Assembly: GCF_032854445.1 (NCBI RefSeq)
Contig: NC_088301.1
Span: 16,056,281 to 16,120,280, forward strand
Direction: 5' to 3'
DNA: 64,000 bases
Source of the DNA: Liolophura sinensis
Lineage: Eukaryota; Mollusca; Polyplacophora; Chitonida; Chitonidae
Made by a program: the position numbers and the translations under genes. Under the pieces are notes generated by a model that was given only the letters and a program-made list of their open reading frames with translations, had not been told where the DNA came from and did not search any database. Shown piece by piece: positions 35,601-48,600 of this stretch. Positions within the stretch are counted from its first letter, which is position 1; every line of letters begins with the position of its first letter.

Positions 35601-38600
35601 CGTTTATTCACGATCACTTGTCCGGAACGTCACATGTAGTAATACTTGTAAGTAAGTTGCCTAAGTTCGGTGGTTTACCCCAGGCACTCCAGTATCCCCA
35701 TGCTTAAATGACAACCATTATATACATGGGAGAATCATAAGTATGCCGCTAACCACAAATCTTATTGGTTTCCTCCCACCATAATGTTGCCCGTCGTGGT
35801 ATACTTGAAATGTACTTAATTATGGGATAAAACAGCAATCAAATAACTAAATAAAAACCCTATTGGCCTGTATGTTTTGCCGTAGGTGACCTTCTTTGAG
35901 CAGCTGAAATAAATATATAAATAATAAATACGGAGGCTAAACGACATCTGTGTATGCTTTCACATTTCCTTTCGATTGCACACAAACTGCCTTTCGTGGT
36001 GGAGTAACCCGAACAAGATTTGGTTTTCTCTTGATCATTTTAGGGAACTTCAGTGATGCCGGACAGCGCTTGTGGTGTCTCTAAAGGCTGTTTCAGCGAT
36101 TGTCGTGCTGGGAAGTGCTCGTTTCTCGTGAGCTGGGACTATCAGTTTCAGTCTAATGACATTCTGTTTGAGATACAGGCTAAAATATCGGGTGGAGGCA
36201 ACAGATGGATGGCTATCGGTTTCTCGAACGATAAGGAAATGGTAATCAGTTAACTGGTGAAACGGTAATCTCGGTGTATGTTTCTCTCTGATACGATGTC
36301 GTTATGATCCTTTGTAAAGTTAAAACGTTTAAACGAGCATTTAATCAGTGATAGCATCATTTGTGTTAGAATATTTGAATCGAACACCTATGACAGATAT
36401 TAAATGGTTGAAATAGAAAACAATGTTCACCCACGGCCCACGACCGAAACAGGCATAGCGCCACCTGGATATCGCCGAAGGGAAGATTACTCCGTGATAC
36501 AGCTCATAGGTTTATGTCACAAAGTTATCCTCTCTTGGACAACATCCAGATGGCGCTATGCCTGTCTTGTTCATGGGTCCACTTGAGATCACGCGTCTTT
36601 CTACGTGATCCTACGATACCGAGACACGGCTCGTGTATAGATGGGCGCTATCAGTTATTTCCCCCAAAATTTGGGTATAATTGACAATAGAGGAGTATCA
36701 GATAATTAATAATTATTTTCAGATTCCCTGAGTCTAACTTTCTATCAATGGTATAAAACTCAAGCATCTGCCTGTATCTGAATTAATCAAAAACGTACAA
36801 AATAAAAATGAACTATTTACTCACATATTCGAGTATGCCAAGGCAAGCCCTTCTGCGTTTCTGTAGAGTTGAAGGAAAAGCAGGTCACCGCTCTCCATAC
36901 GCATAAGAAAAAAGATCTCACTGGAGCCCAATCGACTGGTAAAAGTGTTGCATATCAGCTTATTCCTTGGGTCACCCAGCGTCGAGAACACAGTGAGGAA
37001 CCCACTATGACTATTGTTGTATCCCCCCATAACAGAGATCATAATAATACCCACGAACGAATGTAAATAGCGCACTACACAGTAGGTACATTTCTATTTT
37101 AGAATGTCATCGGTCATGACTGGGCATTGTGTTCCCATTGCTCGGACGCAAGTTTCGACCTCGTGACACTGAGATAATTTGAATTTGTCGTTATTTATAT
37201 AAACCATTATCAGTAAATGTTTTACTCATGTTTTAGGGCAATGACAGTGTTGTGGAATGTGTCTCTTATCAAGGGCAGATTAATGTGTACTCGTCGTACA
37301 ATCACCCGTACTACAAGTACAACACAAGACTCAACAACGTAAGTCTACACAATAACAGTTTTTTTGCACTGTACTACGCCTACATTTCCTCTTTCTGAAC
37401 AGAAGTCCGTGCGTACTTCCACATGGTTTATAGTGTGGGATACTTACTGTACAACAAATGCACAGTACTGGGCGTGATATGGTGCAGAGGAGTTCAGTCC
37501 TATCGCACTATCGCATGATTTTACACCTTGTTGTATATCTCAACATACGCACAAAATATTGTTCTGACTTGACAAGTCCCAGTGCAATATTGTAATGATA
37601 CCACTATCGGAGAGTAAAGGTGAGAAACAACTGTCTTGTTTAACTCTCAGATCAGCGATAAACTTTATACAAGATCATACAATAGACAAACAATACAACT
37701 GACACTTATATACAAATCAGCACAAATAGTTACAAATTATCCACAGTTAAGATGATTTCCTCAATCTACGTGTCAGTATAATGGCTCGAGGGTTTACTTG
37801 CCTTCGGTAAGGCGTCCTGCAGCAAAGAGGCACATTAGATGCACTCTAAGGATTCCATCGTCGTCATATGACTGAAAAATTCTTGAGCACGACGTTAATC
37901 CTAAGCAGTCACTCACTCAGTTTACAGATGACAGTCCGATAAGTGGTTTATTCGCCAGTTGCCTTTGAATGTGTAACTTCTTTGAATATAATGTACGCCA
38001 TCATACAATAAGCGATACAAGCTCCAAAATGACGTCTCCAAAAATAGCAAGTGGCCAATCACAAACTCACAAAGTACTCTGCATAGAAAATAGAGTACAA
38101 ATGACGAATATCTCTAACCCAGCAAAATCTTTCACAGTGAATGACAGTAAATGTGACTGTTCTCAAATGGACTTGAGTAACTAACTGATCATAAGTGAAC
38201 TTGAATGAACGGCTGCGAGCTTCACAACTCCGTCACTCATATTTATAGACTAACGTAACAGAAAATTCGGGATGGTTTGATCGTAACATGTTCACAATGC
38301 CGATAGATATTTCCAGAATGTACACCTGGTGTACAATTACACTAAACTCATAAACACCGAAGCCTCGAGAACGTTGGACTGAGATACAGTACAGGCTATA
38401 ACGTAAACAATCGGAAAATGTAGGTCAGACAGTGACTCAGAAAAAAAATATAAAAATATAATACAATGTTAAAACTATGGTGTAGTTTTCTTCTTTGCTG
38501 TACAGCACAAGTGCGTCATAGTGTGCATACTGCGAATTAACAAATGCCCGGTACTAAGCAGTACAGTAAGATATGAATACTGCATGATGTCAGTGGGCTT

Positions 38601-40776
38601 ACGGCATGATGTCCGCATTCATGATATTAGAACTCCGGGGCCTCCCTGGCTCAGTTGGTTAGCGCGCTAGTGCAGGGCAATGACCCAGAAGCCTCTCTCC
38701 AGTTCAACTGTTGTGAGTTCAAGCCGAGCTCATGCTGGCTCCCTCTTCGGCCGTACATGGGAAGATCTACCAGCAACCGGCGGGTCGTCGTGAGTTTCTC
38801 CGGGCTCTGCCTGTTTTCCTCCTATCATAATGCGTAAGTTATTCTTGAGTACGACGTAAAACACCAATCAAATAAATAAATAAATAAATGTTAGGCACTA
38901 CTGCATACATTTTACCAGAACCGCATGGTATCAGTGCTGCATGATTTATGCATGCATGATGTCAGAAAAAGTTCATATTTATGCATGTTGCTGTGTGTGT
39001 TCTCGTTGTACACAGATGTACCTTGGCGTAACGAAAGTTGGCGGATCGTTTATAGATGGCATCTTCAAATGCTCGTTTCGCCGAGAGATTGACTCGCCAG
39101 AACCGGAATTCTTTGACTTGTTTGATGAGCGATTCTTACTTTTGGCCACGGGCAAAACTCAACAGTTCTGTAAGTTTTATTGTGTTGCTGCTGTTGTTGT
39201 CATTGTTAATGGTTATTATTTTAGGTCTTTGTTGTGTTTATATTGTTGAGCCGCCTATCTGTGAGTGGCATTTAGTAATTTATTTATTTTATTTGATTGA
39301 AAGTGAAATTTTTTTGAGTACGACATAAAACATCAATCAAATAAATAAATAAATGTATTTGATTGGTGTTTAACACCGATGAGTATAACTTAAGTCTAAT
39401 ACAGCTTGGTAACCCTGTTGCCTGACCAACACATACTTTAAAACTAAAAGTTTATTAAAAGCTATCGGCACAGAATCGTTAGATTATATTTTCAACCACT
39501 AATGACCCAAGTTAAATTAGGATTTTTTCCCTATGTACCGGCAAATGCATGCATAAATTATCACCTTGTACCAACGCATTATCATTATTTATGATCAATG
39601 TAAGAATGCATTTACTGAATCCACCTTTAAAGCTCTATTATAATAGGGTATAATGAGTCAACTTGCGACTAAATTTTATTTATTTATTTATTTGATTTTT
39701 CACTTATACAATGGCGATTAGTATTATTTGTGTAGGAAACCGGAGTGCCAGAGAAAACCCCGGATCTTTGGCTAGTTACCGGCGATATTTCCCACATGTA
39801 ACGTATATCGGTGAAGACAAGTGGTCATCAGTAGACGATAAGGTGCCTATGCATATGGTCACATCGACCGCTCATTGTCAACAAGGCAATGTACATATTC
39901 CCTGTCCGAGGCTGCCTGTTACGTCAAGGGTATCAGACCCATTGTTCTTTCTTGCTTTAAAAGTTCAATCTTTTGCCGTTTTCAGCGGATGATAAAATGA
40001 AACACGATGACCCGCCGTTCTATACGGAGACGAAGTTCAATGCCTTCGGCAATGAAAATATGCCACCTCCCGTGATCGCCAGCAGTGGCAAGGCGAATAC
40101 CGTGGGTAAGTTACTAAGCTTAGTTAACGTTTGTCTCTGCCCAACATTGTGAGTCGATGGCAAGCCGTCAAAGCACAAAGGTCGAGTTTATTAAAGCAAT
40201 AAATTAATTCGAATCGTACACAGCTTCGGGGGTTGAAATCACTGTTTGGTAGATTTCCAGTTTAGAGTTTTGCATGTATTTGTCAAATACCTACAACCGA
40301 GCTGGCTCAGTTCGTATTCAGCTACTTCCTGAAGCCTCTGTGTTAAAAAAAATAAAACAATAGGACCTCGGCTCTTTAGAGAAGTTAGTCATTAAAGGTG
40401 ACCAAACTAGAGCTGTTCTGTATTTTTACATTCACAGAAGTTGAATGTAGCAGACTGGATTCGACCTCATGACACTGTTAGTCAGCGGTGTGTCATACAT
40501 GTATATGAAAAGTTCAGTAAATATTTAAAATGACTCAAGGACATGCACATACATACCTGCATAAAAATAGAACCGAAAGAACGCTTCAGATATTTAAAGT
40601 CTTTTAGTAAAATGTGTTGATTTATTTGTAAATATTATACGTGACCATCCGAATTAAAAAATAAATGCGTATATAACAGGTCTAATAATACAGCTTTAAC
40701 TTTGCTCTCTATCGCAGGCGTGTTGCCATTGCTGCTGTCGGCCTTCATGTGTACCGTGGGAAAATTTTTCCTGTAG
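29634..40776 (+). CDS. Gene 2: Reeler-DOMON protein, predicted GPI-anchored
   Basis: Nine coding exons join without a stop into 424 codons: 29634-29832, 30386-30531, 32261-32349, 34837-35044, 36044-36241, 37237-37338, 39016-39169, 39986-40105 and 40718-40776. All have AG/GT borders. Residues 1-21 are a signal peptide, cleaved before YPGGAP. A Reeler domain spans about 22-160 (C31, the FKGFMLQAR block, FEWTAPA, YWVKVNST). It is followed by a short Thr/Ser-rich linker and a DOMON domain of about 220-380 (WMAIGFSNDKEM, VVEC, DGIFKC). The last 19 residues are hydrophobic after a small-residue stretch (ASSG), as in a GPI signal. FRRS1-type ferric reductases share the Reeler-DOMON order, but no cytochrome b561 domain follows. 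The DOMON Met (residue 280) and a His in exon 8 could be haem ligands by analogy. A coding role is clear, but reductase, adhesion or defence function is not proven. An acceptor 7 bases before the ATG implies an upstream non-coding exon. A possible poly(A) signal lies at 41622. Confidence 0.88.
30621..31382 (-). mobile_element. LTR-like repeat, copy 1 (gene 2 intron 2)
   Basis: Homologous to 37591-38324: 'gagaaacaactg', 'tgtaacttct', 'gcgagcttcgcat', 'gctcatatttatagactaa' and 'catatttt(c)cagaatgt'. It has TG and CA termini and, on the minus strand, a TATAAATA box conserved between copies. No matching short target duplication is visible, so solo-LTR status is an inference. Confidence 0.5.
31860..32070 (-). 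repeat. SINE family A in gene 2 intron 2
   Basis: 'ttattggtgttttacgccgc', 'ggcgaccagcattatag', 'ccttcccacgtgcggctgg' and 'ggacttgaactcacagcgaccg'. Confidence 0.85.
32992..33890. repeat. 35-bp minisatellite in gene 2 intron 3
   Basis: About 25 units of 'tcaattcgccaatacacgcg' plus '(g)aagatacagtattg'. Unit length is mostly 35 bases with small indels, and stretches stay open in several frames, giving artefactual peptides. The flanks are AT-rich intron. Confidence 0.93.
34655..34790 (+). repeat. SINE family A, 3' part, before gene 2 exon 4
   Basis: 'gggaaggtctgtcagcaac', 'cccggtttcctcccaccataa' and 'agtgaaatattcttgtgtatgg'. It ends about 45 bases before exon 4. Confidence 0.75.
35067..35161 (+). 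repeat. 19-bp tandem array resembling 3' splice acceptors
   Basis: Five units of 'tgttgtgcttttctcccag' lie 22 bases after the gene 2 exon 4 donor. Units 2-4 end in CAG after a pyrimidine run, while the first and last end in TTG. Confidence 0.9.
35760..35853 (+). repeat. SINE family A, 3' end
   Basis: 'ggtttcctcccaccataatg', then a diverged 'tacttgaaatgtacttaattatggg' and the AAAT end. Confidence 0.65.
36431..36582. repeat. Long imperfect hairpin in gene 2 intron 5
   Basis: Arms of about 70 bases face each other. The strongest part is 'acaggcatagcgcca(c)ctgga' on the left and its complement 'tccagatggcgctatgcctgt' on the right. Pairing continues inward at about 65-75% with a short central loop near 36505. 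Confidence 0.75.
37591..38324 (-). mobile_element. LTR-like repeat, copy 2 (gene 2 intron 6), interrupted by a SINE
   Basis: Same repeat as 30621-31382 and in the same orientation, including the conserved TATA-like box on the minus strand. A family B SINE (37768-37918) is inserted into it, so the LTR-like copy is older than that SINE. Confidence 0.5.
37768..37918 (+). repeat. SINE family B, 5'-truncated
   Basis: 'tcagtataatggctcg', 'aaggattccatcgtcgtcat' and 'gactgaaaaattcttgagcacg' with a CACTCA tail. Confidence 0.85.
38635..38889 (+). repeat. SINE family A, full length
   Basis: The tRNA-derived head 'cctggctcagttggttagcg ... gtgagttcaagccgag' (A- and B-box-like), the conserved body and the tail 'cgtaaaacaccaatcaaata' with (AAAT)n are all present. 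It lies 126 bases before gene 2 exon 7. Confidence 0.92.
39300..39410. repeat. Two SINE family A ends in opposite orientation
   Basis: A plus-strand end ('gagtacgacataaaacatcaatc' and an AAAT tail) directly meets a minus-strand end ('gattggtgtttaacacc'). Confidence 0.6.
39690..39940. repeat. SINE-like repeat before gene 2 exon 8
   Basis: 'cacttatacaatggcgatta' and 'ggaaaccggagtgccagaga' resemble SINE bodies in minus orientation. The rest is diverged and unassigned. Confidence 0.45.
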
Positions 40777-41650
40777 AACCAACGGAAATACCATACATAA
40801 GCTGCAAAAGTCGGTTCTTCAAAAGTGTATTAAAAGTTAGACCAGGCTTAAATCTTGATACAAATCTTGTTCTAATACATAACTTTTGGAATTTTAATCC
40901 ATCCATAGTTTAGTTAGTACCTGGCTTAGAAATTGTAATACACTATTGAACAACTGAACCCTGATGACCATATATACTACTATATATCGCATAAAATACA
41001 ATGTGCAGCTTTCCTATATATTACAAATGACCACGTTTGGTTTAATTTTATTATTATTTTACATGTGACCAAGCTCTGAGAATCTTACTTATCGGAAACA
41101 TACATATAAAATATACATTATATATTGTTCTAAGTCTAACGTTTGGTTAGTGGTTTTCGTTACTATATGTACATTCAAGACTCGTGTGCTGCCTTGTTTT
41201 GATAATGGAAAGTTGTTCTTTGTAATATTGCTTCTGGGATGAACTAGGGAAGTTTTTGGTAAATCTACCAAGACGTCAGTTGCATAAGTAAAAGCAGCAT
41301 TTAAATATTTCTTGCATACATTAAGATTGAGTCTATTGTCCACTCATGCTATAGGAATTGGGAAAATGGAGGAGTTGTTTGTCTGTTCCATGGTTACAAA
41401 ATCTTTATCAAACTGTCACTGTCCATTAGATTCATATCTATTTTAAATTGGTTTACATATGTATGATCTGTCTTAACATCTGTCTGCTATAGTGAGAATA
41501 TATGTTACTGATTCGTGTATCTCGTGTCTATTGTTCTGTATCAGCATCACCACAGTTATTATTAACATCTGTATATCATGAAGAGTGTTGAAAAAGGTTG
41601 ATCTGATTGTCGGTTATTTTAAATAAATTTTCTATGATTTTCTTTAAAGT
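40777..41650 (+). other. Probable gene 2 3' untranslated region
   Basis: AT-rich sequence after the stop, with AATAAA at 41622-41627 as the likely poly(A) signal. A minus-strand frame inside it has no features. Confidence 0.5.
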
Positions 41651-44600
41651 TTGTAGTATTTCTTTTATGGTTTACCTTCACGAACACATATCTTTAAAAC
41701 ATTCCTATACCCCACTATCCATAAAGACCATACAAACCTTTCCTTTTAGACGACTTAAACATATGTTGTGACGTCAGTCCTTTGTCTAATCGATCATAAG
41801 AAGGATCCGTTCTATTCTGGAAATTTATTTCCTAACAGTTTCGTTCTTCGCCCTCATTTCAAATACACCAAATGTTGTCAGTGTTAGAAAAGCTAGAGTG
41901 GCGTCATCAATTCTCTTAGGCACACATAGGAAGAGTAAAACAGAATTTGTACTAAAGTGAATTGTTGGGTCGAATTTGTGGCATTCTGATTACGAACATT
42001 TTGGACATCACGAGGCCTGCTTATGTCAATGTGACAGAAATTGTATAACCTACTGTCAGACTTCCCCAGATTATATGTAAGCTTTAATCAATTCAGATTT
42101 ACTTTCCCACATAATTAATCACTGACCATAATCGTACACACACTGTGTATGCTCATGTAGTAACCTATATAGAGTACACCTGACTCGTGTCCCATTGGCT
42201 TGAAGCGCCAACTTAACGCTGTTGCACTAAAACTTCATGTAACACCATCACGAAAGATCAACCATGTTACGTATTATTTTCAGCTGTGCAAATAGTGCGG
42301 CTCAGCCGGCTCGAAAAAGCATTCACTTACGCTAATTTTGAAGTAAAGTTTCTTTTTATTGTTTGTTTCAAACGACACCGCGCGATTCTATGAATCGATA
42401 GTTAATACATTACTACAAACACGTTTAAGTAGATGAAACAGATCGCAACAGCTGATTCTTGAAAACGAATTGACGCTTCTCCACTACATAATGCCGGCCG
42501 CCGTCGTGCAAGTCAATATTCTTGAGTACGGCTTAGTAGTATTGCTACTCTGGTGTTATTCTCCATGCTGTAAGTCTTTTGGTGGGCCACAAATGCAAGG
42601 CAATGTTGATTAATCATGCCAAACACTCTGCCAAAAATTGCTTGCTATATCTTCTTACATTTTTTGTTATTATTACAGGATAACAATATTTAAGGCTACA
42701 ACATAAGAGTAAATGTTCAGTGGTCAAGTGCTGCTGGTCACTCCCTTTACCCCAGCATCCATTTTGTAGCTCTGGCGGCTAGTGCTCTTGCATCCGTGTA
42801 ACGGCACGAGTGGTCTCACTCAACAAGAGAGAATGATAGTGCCACAGCACTTTGCTAGAAAATGAAATTAGCACATATCAGTGATATTGAGGAAGTGTTA
42901 ATGGTGTATACATGTGTAACATACCTCGTGAAGACCAGGAAGCTTTCAACAGAATTAAAAATTATCCCATAGCCGTAATTAACGAATAGTAATGTGAAGA
43001 ACAGTGGATGACCGGATCCGCACAGTCTTTGGCTAACGCTCCCGGCCAGTTGACCATACCCTGAATGCTTCAGTCTTTGGATACAGAAGGTCAGTTATGG
43101 TTCTGAGTTTTGTTGACCGAGGCTTATTAATAACGGTTATGTATATGTTTATCTAGAGTATATCCATGCATAGTGTACAAAAATGCAGTATCGATCTACA
43201 CCTTGTACAGAAAAGGCGCTAGAGTGGGGACACTTTGGGAAAATATGAAAATGTTTCAAACGTACCAGAATTTGAAATATCCCTGCATTCATACAGTATT
43301 ATATAAAGGATTTCTCCCATAATAGCGACACGCCATCGATACTAATTTGAACTTTCTTGCACGGTCAATACCCCTTCAAAGAAAACGTTCAGAAAATCCT
43401 GATATATCCTCTTTATGGTTCTAAAGATCAAACTTTGGAGCCAGTGATCAATATTGGCACGAGCAAGGTTATAGAAAGAAAAAGGATTATTTCCCGCTAC
43501 AACACAATCTGAGATTTGTGAACGGCAGCCTGCTCCAGACAAAGCTTATAATGCATTGATCCGCTGTGTCAACGAGGCTTCAGCTATCATGGTAAAGGCC
43601 GTGACATATTCCCAAGATCTGGTATCAAGAGATAATAGATCTTGTTTACATTCTCAGAGTCACATATCGTTTAATCAGGCGGTGTTTGTTCTTTGGGTCC
43701 ATGTCCAACGTCAAAAATCGAAAATGTATGATTCTAAACAAGTGGGAATTCATTTTGTATTCCGTGCATTGAGGCTATAAAAAAAATGTATGCAAATCTA
43801 CATAAATGGTGCGCATTGTAGCGATGTTAGGTCACGCTATGAAAAGAACATACATGTAGACCTGTTTGTCCTTGCCCGTATTATCAACACTCTAAGAATA
43901 GTTTTTGTCGTTCATGGTACGATACGTTTATCGTATGCACGAAGTGGCCACTGGTAAGCAGGTACACACATTTGCGTCAAACTGTGGAAACGCTGAACAT
44001 GAATATTTATGTTGAGGGCGTGCGTGAGAAAGTCTGTCAGCAACCGGCGGATGGTCGTGGATTTCCCCGGGTTCTGTCCAGTTGCCTCCTACCAAAAAGG
44101 TTTCCTGCCACCATAATACTGGCCAATGTCGCATACTAGTAACTGAAATACTCTTGAGTACGATGGCGAAAACAAATCAAATAAATAAATAAGTATATGT
44201 GTATATAATAAAATCGTTCGCGAAACTACGCCAAACCTTGAGAAGACATTCCACATCCCGTCTATCACATGCACTTTATAGTGTGTTGTCAATATCAGGC
44301 ACGTTCACAGACACGCTCTTAACGAGAAGGACAATTTGCCTGATTCTTTATATAATGAAATCCAAGCATTTTTGCTCGATTTGTGGAAGATGACTACAGA
44401 TCATGACAGAACACCGCAAACTGAGATTACTGCAATCATTCCTGCTTTGTTTTTCTTTCTTGCCATCGATTTGTACGAAAGCATCTTTTGATTGCATTGT
44501 AATAGATCTATAGCGGTGGTGAACTTCCCGTTACTTTGATCACATGACTTGTGGGGTACGGCCTTGGGGCAGGTATCAAGCGGATCTGACATTTGGTTAT

Positions 44601-45580
44601 CCATTTTACTGGTCGGTTACAACGACTTTTGGTAAGTTGCAGAAAGGTTGTCTTGTACTTCTGTTTTCATGAGGTTATATTTTATGTCGGATTGAAATGT
44701 AGCTCATAGGAGGAAAAAGGAGTTTGTGATAAATCCTGGACTCATACCTGTTACAGGAGATGTACTATGACTTTTGAAACAAACTCCGCACTTCCATGGC
44801 GGCTCAACGGTACGTCATCGTTCATGTTGTACCTTCTCAGCTTTATTAGCCTGTGTGTCTGAATTTTGAGGTTGCTTTTTAAAAGTAAGTGATACAACTA
44901 TTTAATCCTTGCCTCCAGGATCAGGAATTTGTCTTAGACTTAAGATGGGCTTAGTCCTAACATCAAAACAATTTTGCTGCGCTAAAAAAATTGGTGAATT
45001 TGCAACATTATAACTTAGAATCGTCTACGAGTTTTGTGGCAAAAATGAAAATTAGCATTTAAGTAGAATTCCATCTTCAGAAATAAATACCACAAGTTCA
45101 TACTAAGACTTGCTTACGCCTGTGACAGCTTCATGATTCTGGGGGAAGTTTTCTGCTCAAAAGACCTCAGCTAGAGACTGAAATAGGTGGAAGAAAATTC
45201 TTGTATCCTTGTTTTTAAAACTTCTCGTTTTATAACATCACAATTCTAGATTGTGTAATTTCCCACATTTGCCATCATCAAGTAACTTTTTTGCTTCATT
45301 TAAGTTCGTGTTACTTTCGCTTTATATAAATTCTAAGCTAACGGTATAATTATCATAATAAGCGTATCTGGTACAATTTTAAAACCTTACTTGTTTTACA
45401 ATTCAAAAAAAGAAATGCCTTTTTCTCTCAATATATCAGTACTTTTAAAGTATCATTTATTTAAGTATGATAAATATCTACTTATTTATAAATATGATAA
45501 GTATCTACTTAATCATAGTGGCTTTTATCAGCTTCATCCGTTTAAAATTATGAATATGAATCACATGGTACGCTTGGAGT
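41651..45580. other. Intergenic between genes 2 and 3, no gene recognised
   Basis: Contains family A SINE pieces (42488-42537 and 44025-44192). A diverged segment (about 42538-43270) shares 'gctactctggtgttatt' and 'gagacactt.gg.aaa.tatga'-type phrases with the 18.7-19.8 kb element. Remaining short frames are unconvincing. Confidence 0.5.
44025..44192 (+). repeat. SINE family A, 3' part
   Basis: 'agtctgtcagcaaccggcgg', 'ggtcgtggatttccccggg' and 'tactcttgagtacgatgg' with an AAAT tail. The 'cctaccaaaaaggtttcctgcc' segment appears internally duplicated. Confidence 0.8.
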
Positions 45581-45627
45581 TCTGTTTTAGGCTTTTAAAA
45601 CTTCAGAGAGCAACATTGAAAACAAGC

Positions 45628-48600
45628 ATGCCAATGGCAGCTACAGTTGTGTTGTGGTCCTTGATGGCCGCGACATTGAAGCCCACCGGGGCGTACCCAG
45701 ATGGGGCATCAGAATCCGCCTGTGAAACCATGACACCATTTCATCGCTTTGCTGCTCAAACTTCCCCTGCACCATTTGCTGTTAACGTGTCATCAGACAC
45801 ATATGGTCCCAACGAGAAAATCCAGGGTACAAATTCGCAAGTTATGTTGTTTATTTTGTTGTTCTTAGCCTAATTAGCTCATTGTTTTGTTTGACAATTA
45901 ACCAAATTTGTCTTGGATAAATGTTTCGCCCTCACGTAGTCTTTTCAAATGTAACGTCGGTTTTCTAAGTTATTACTATAGAATGTTACAATGTTTTAGT
46001 TGTTGACCGAGATTTATTTTATTTCAATTTAGTTTCTTTTTAAAGCACAAGTTTCTCTTCAGAAATGTTATTCCTTTATTTTCACAAGACGACTGTGACT
46101 GCAACACTCAATAAGTTTTTAAAATACTCAAGTCTTCTAAAGGGATGCAAGCGTTAATCTCACTCCAGTGAAGCATAATGCAAAAGCATAGATTCACCGA
46201 AAACAACTGAGAAATCACCTATTTGACGTTTCAATGTATGTTCACAAAATTTCATTTATCATTGCGTATCTTTAAGATGACAAAGTTTTGTAAAAAAAAT
46301 ATTCAGACATCAAATATGTGACTTTTCAGTTTTTTCGGATTATCATTGTGTTTGAATTTGGCCGAGGTGGTTAGCACGCAAGGGCGACACAATGACCTAG
46401 AAGCCTTTCACCAGTGTGGTCGCTGTGAGTTCAAGTCCAACTCATGCGTCCCCTCCGGTCGTACGTGTGAACGTCTGGCAACAACCTGGGTTGTCCCGGG
46501 GCTCTGTCCAGTTGGCCGCCGTCATATAAGTGAAATATTCTTGAGTACGCCGTAAAACACCAATAAAAAAGTAAATATATCAACACAAACTCATATAGTC
46601 ATAGTGATTTCTTTTGACGAAGTTAACACACGATGGAGACATCAGATGCTGAGATCCAGTTGTAATCTGATGTCATCAATAAATGACCTTTGTTGAGTTA
46701 TTCCTGAAAATGTGACGGACTCTTTATGTAACTTGGCTGAAGATGGCAGCGTACTGGTGTAACTTTGAGCTACATGTACAGTGGGGTTGTCACCCGAAAT
46801 ACGTTTCTGTTATTGAAATTGTTTACTGTATTTCCTCTGAAGTATGGCCTATTTGAAGTGACACATTTTGTTTCTTTCTGACTGATTCATCCACTTTATA
46901 GGGCCACTTATGAGCTAGTAATTAATTTCTTACGAGTCTGAATCACAAAGTATCATTTTAAACCCTATATATTAGTATGTGTATCACGATTTTTTACCCA
47001 AACCTTATTCTTTGTAGTCACACTGTACGCGCCGTGCGGGAGAACGCAGTTCAAAGGGTTCCTCATACAAGCAAGAAGTTTGGATCAAGAGAAGATAACT
47101 CGTGTAGGAATATTTAACAAACCGGATGGGTCGCAATTCTTGCAGAGGTGTGGTGTCGTAGGCCAGGTAATACGGCTTTGATTTCAACTCTTATACCAAA
47201 ACAACGAAAACGTTCCCTAGTCGGTTGTATGGATTAAAATGATGTCATGATGATGATGTGTATAGAGTAAGTTCGTTAACAGATCTAACATTGTGTGTGA
47301 AAATTTGTACTCATTCTAATGTTAGATTTGTTATCTCGAGTGGCCTGTATGTATGCATTATCAAACCGCAATACATGCAGGTGGATACAGAAATCTGAAC
47401 TTAAATTTCAGTACGACTCCACTCTATCCTGATCATCACAGCTACATGTAACAGCTGCCAATCATGGTCCCATAATCGATATACGAGATACATGAACTCT
47501 CAAGTGGTCGTATCACAGACGACAACAAAAATATACCGTTTCTCATAACGTTGGAATAAAATATTCTTTGCCACGTTTTATAGATTGATTCTCATAGTAT
47601 GTGTTATTTATGATATCTGAGGTGGATATCACCATACTACTTGATCGTTCGGTCTCTTCAGAAGATATCACCATGACATTTTGCTACCTTTAACTCTTCA
47701 CGAACTGCATACTCAGCCTGAAATTAAGACGGGGTATTTAGACAGCACAATTAAGAATTTTGGTGCAATCTTTTCCCACCTCAGTTAAAACATTTTCAAA
47801 AAACAGGTTGGGTTATTTCATGTACCTTACGCTCACTAGCAGTGTTCAAAATGTGAAGCAGTCACCAATACCTAGTGTGACCACACCTGGCATGAATCAG
47901 GGCCTCAAGATGTCACGGCATACTGTCCACAAGGTTGTTGATGATGTTAATAGGCAGGGCGTTCCACCTATCAGACAGAGCCTGAGCTAACTCCTGTAGA
48001 GTTCGCAAATGATAGTCCCTGTCATTGATGGCTCGGCCTAAGGCATTCCAGCGCATGGTCATATCAGAAGAGCGAGAAGGCCATGGTAGCTGCTCCACTC
48101 CCTCTGCTGGAAGAAACTGTCACCGCAGCTGCCCTGTGTGGCCTAGCGTTGTCGTATTGCAGTCGAAAATTGTTTCTATAAACCCTTCTTGCATGTGGAA
48201 GGCAGTGTTTCCCCAGAATGCCCAGATTACACCACGGCGTTGACGTTTCCATTCGGCACCACCAGTAACGTTTTTCATGCATAATGAAAACCCGGCCCAT
48301 ACCATCACTGAACCTGCCAGCACCTTATGCCCCTGTCATCTCGGATGAATTCGGCAGGTAATTGCCGAACCTTTTGTCGTCCATCTACACGGTCAAGGAT
48401 GTAGCGGCAAACGTCTGTGAAGGCAAAATGTCCGCCAGTGCCCGGGCAGCAGTTTTCCGTGATCCTATCCCAGTGCAGTCGCTTAAGTCTGTGTTCAGCG
48501 GTTCAAGCTTGGATATTTGGTCATTCGTCTTGCTCGGTTGTAGCAATTTTCGATTCACAGTTTGGCAGTAACGTTGATTCCATAATGTCTTATCCACAAA

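Noticed and set aside
38641-38720. tRNA gene
   Set aside because: The A- and B-box-like segment is followed by the SINE body and tail. It is the tRNA-derived head of a retroposon, not a complete tRNA cloverleaf.
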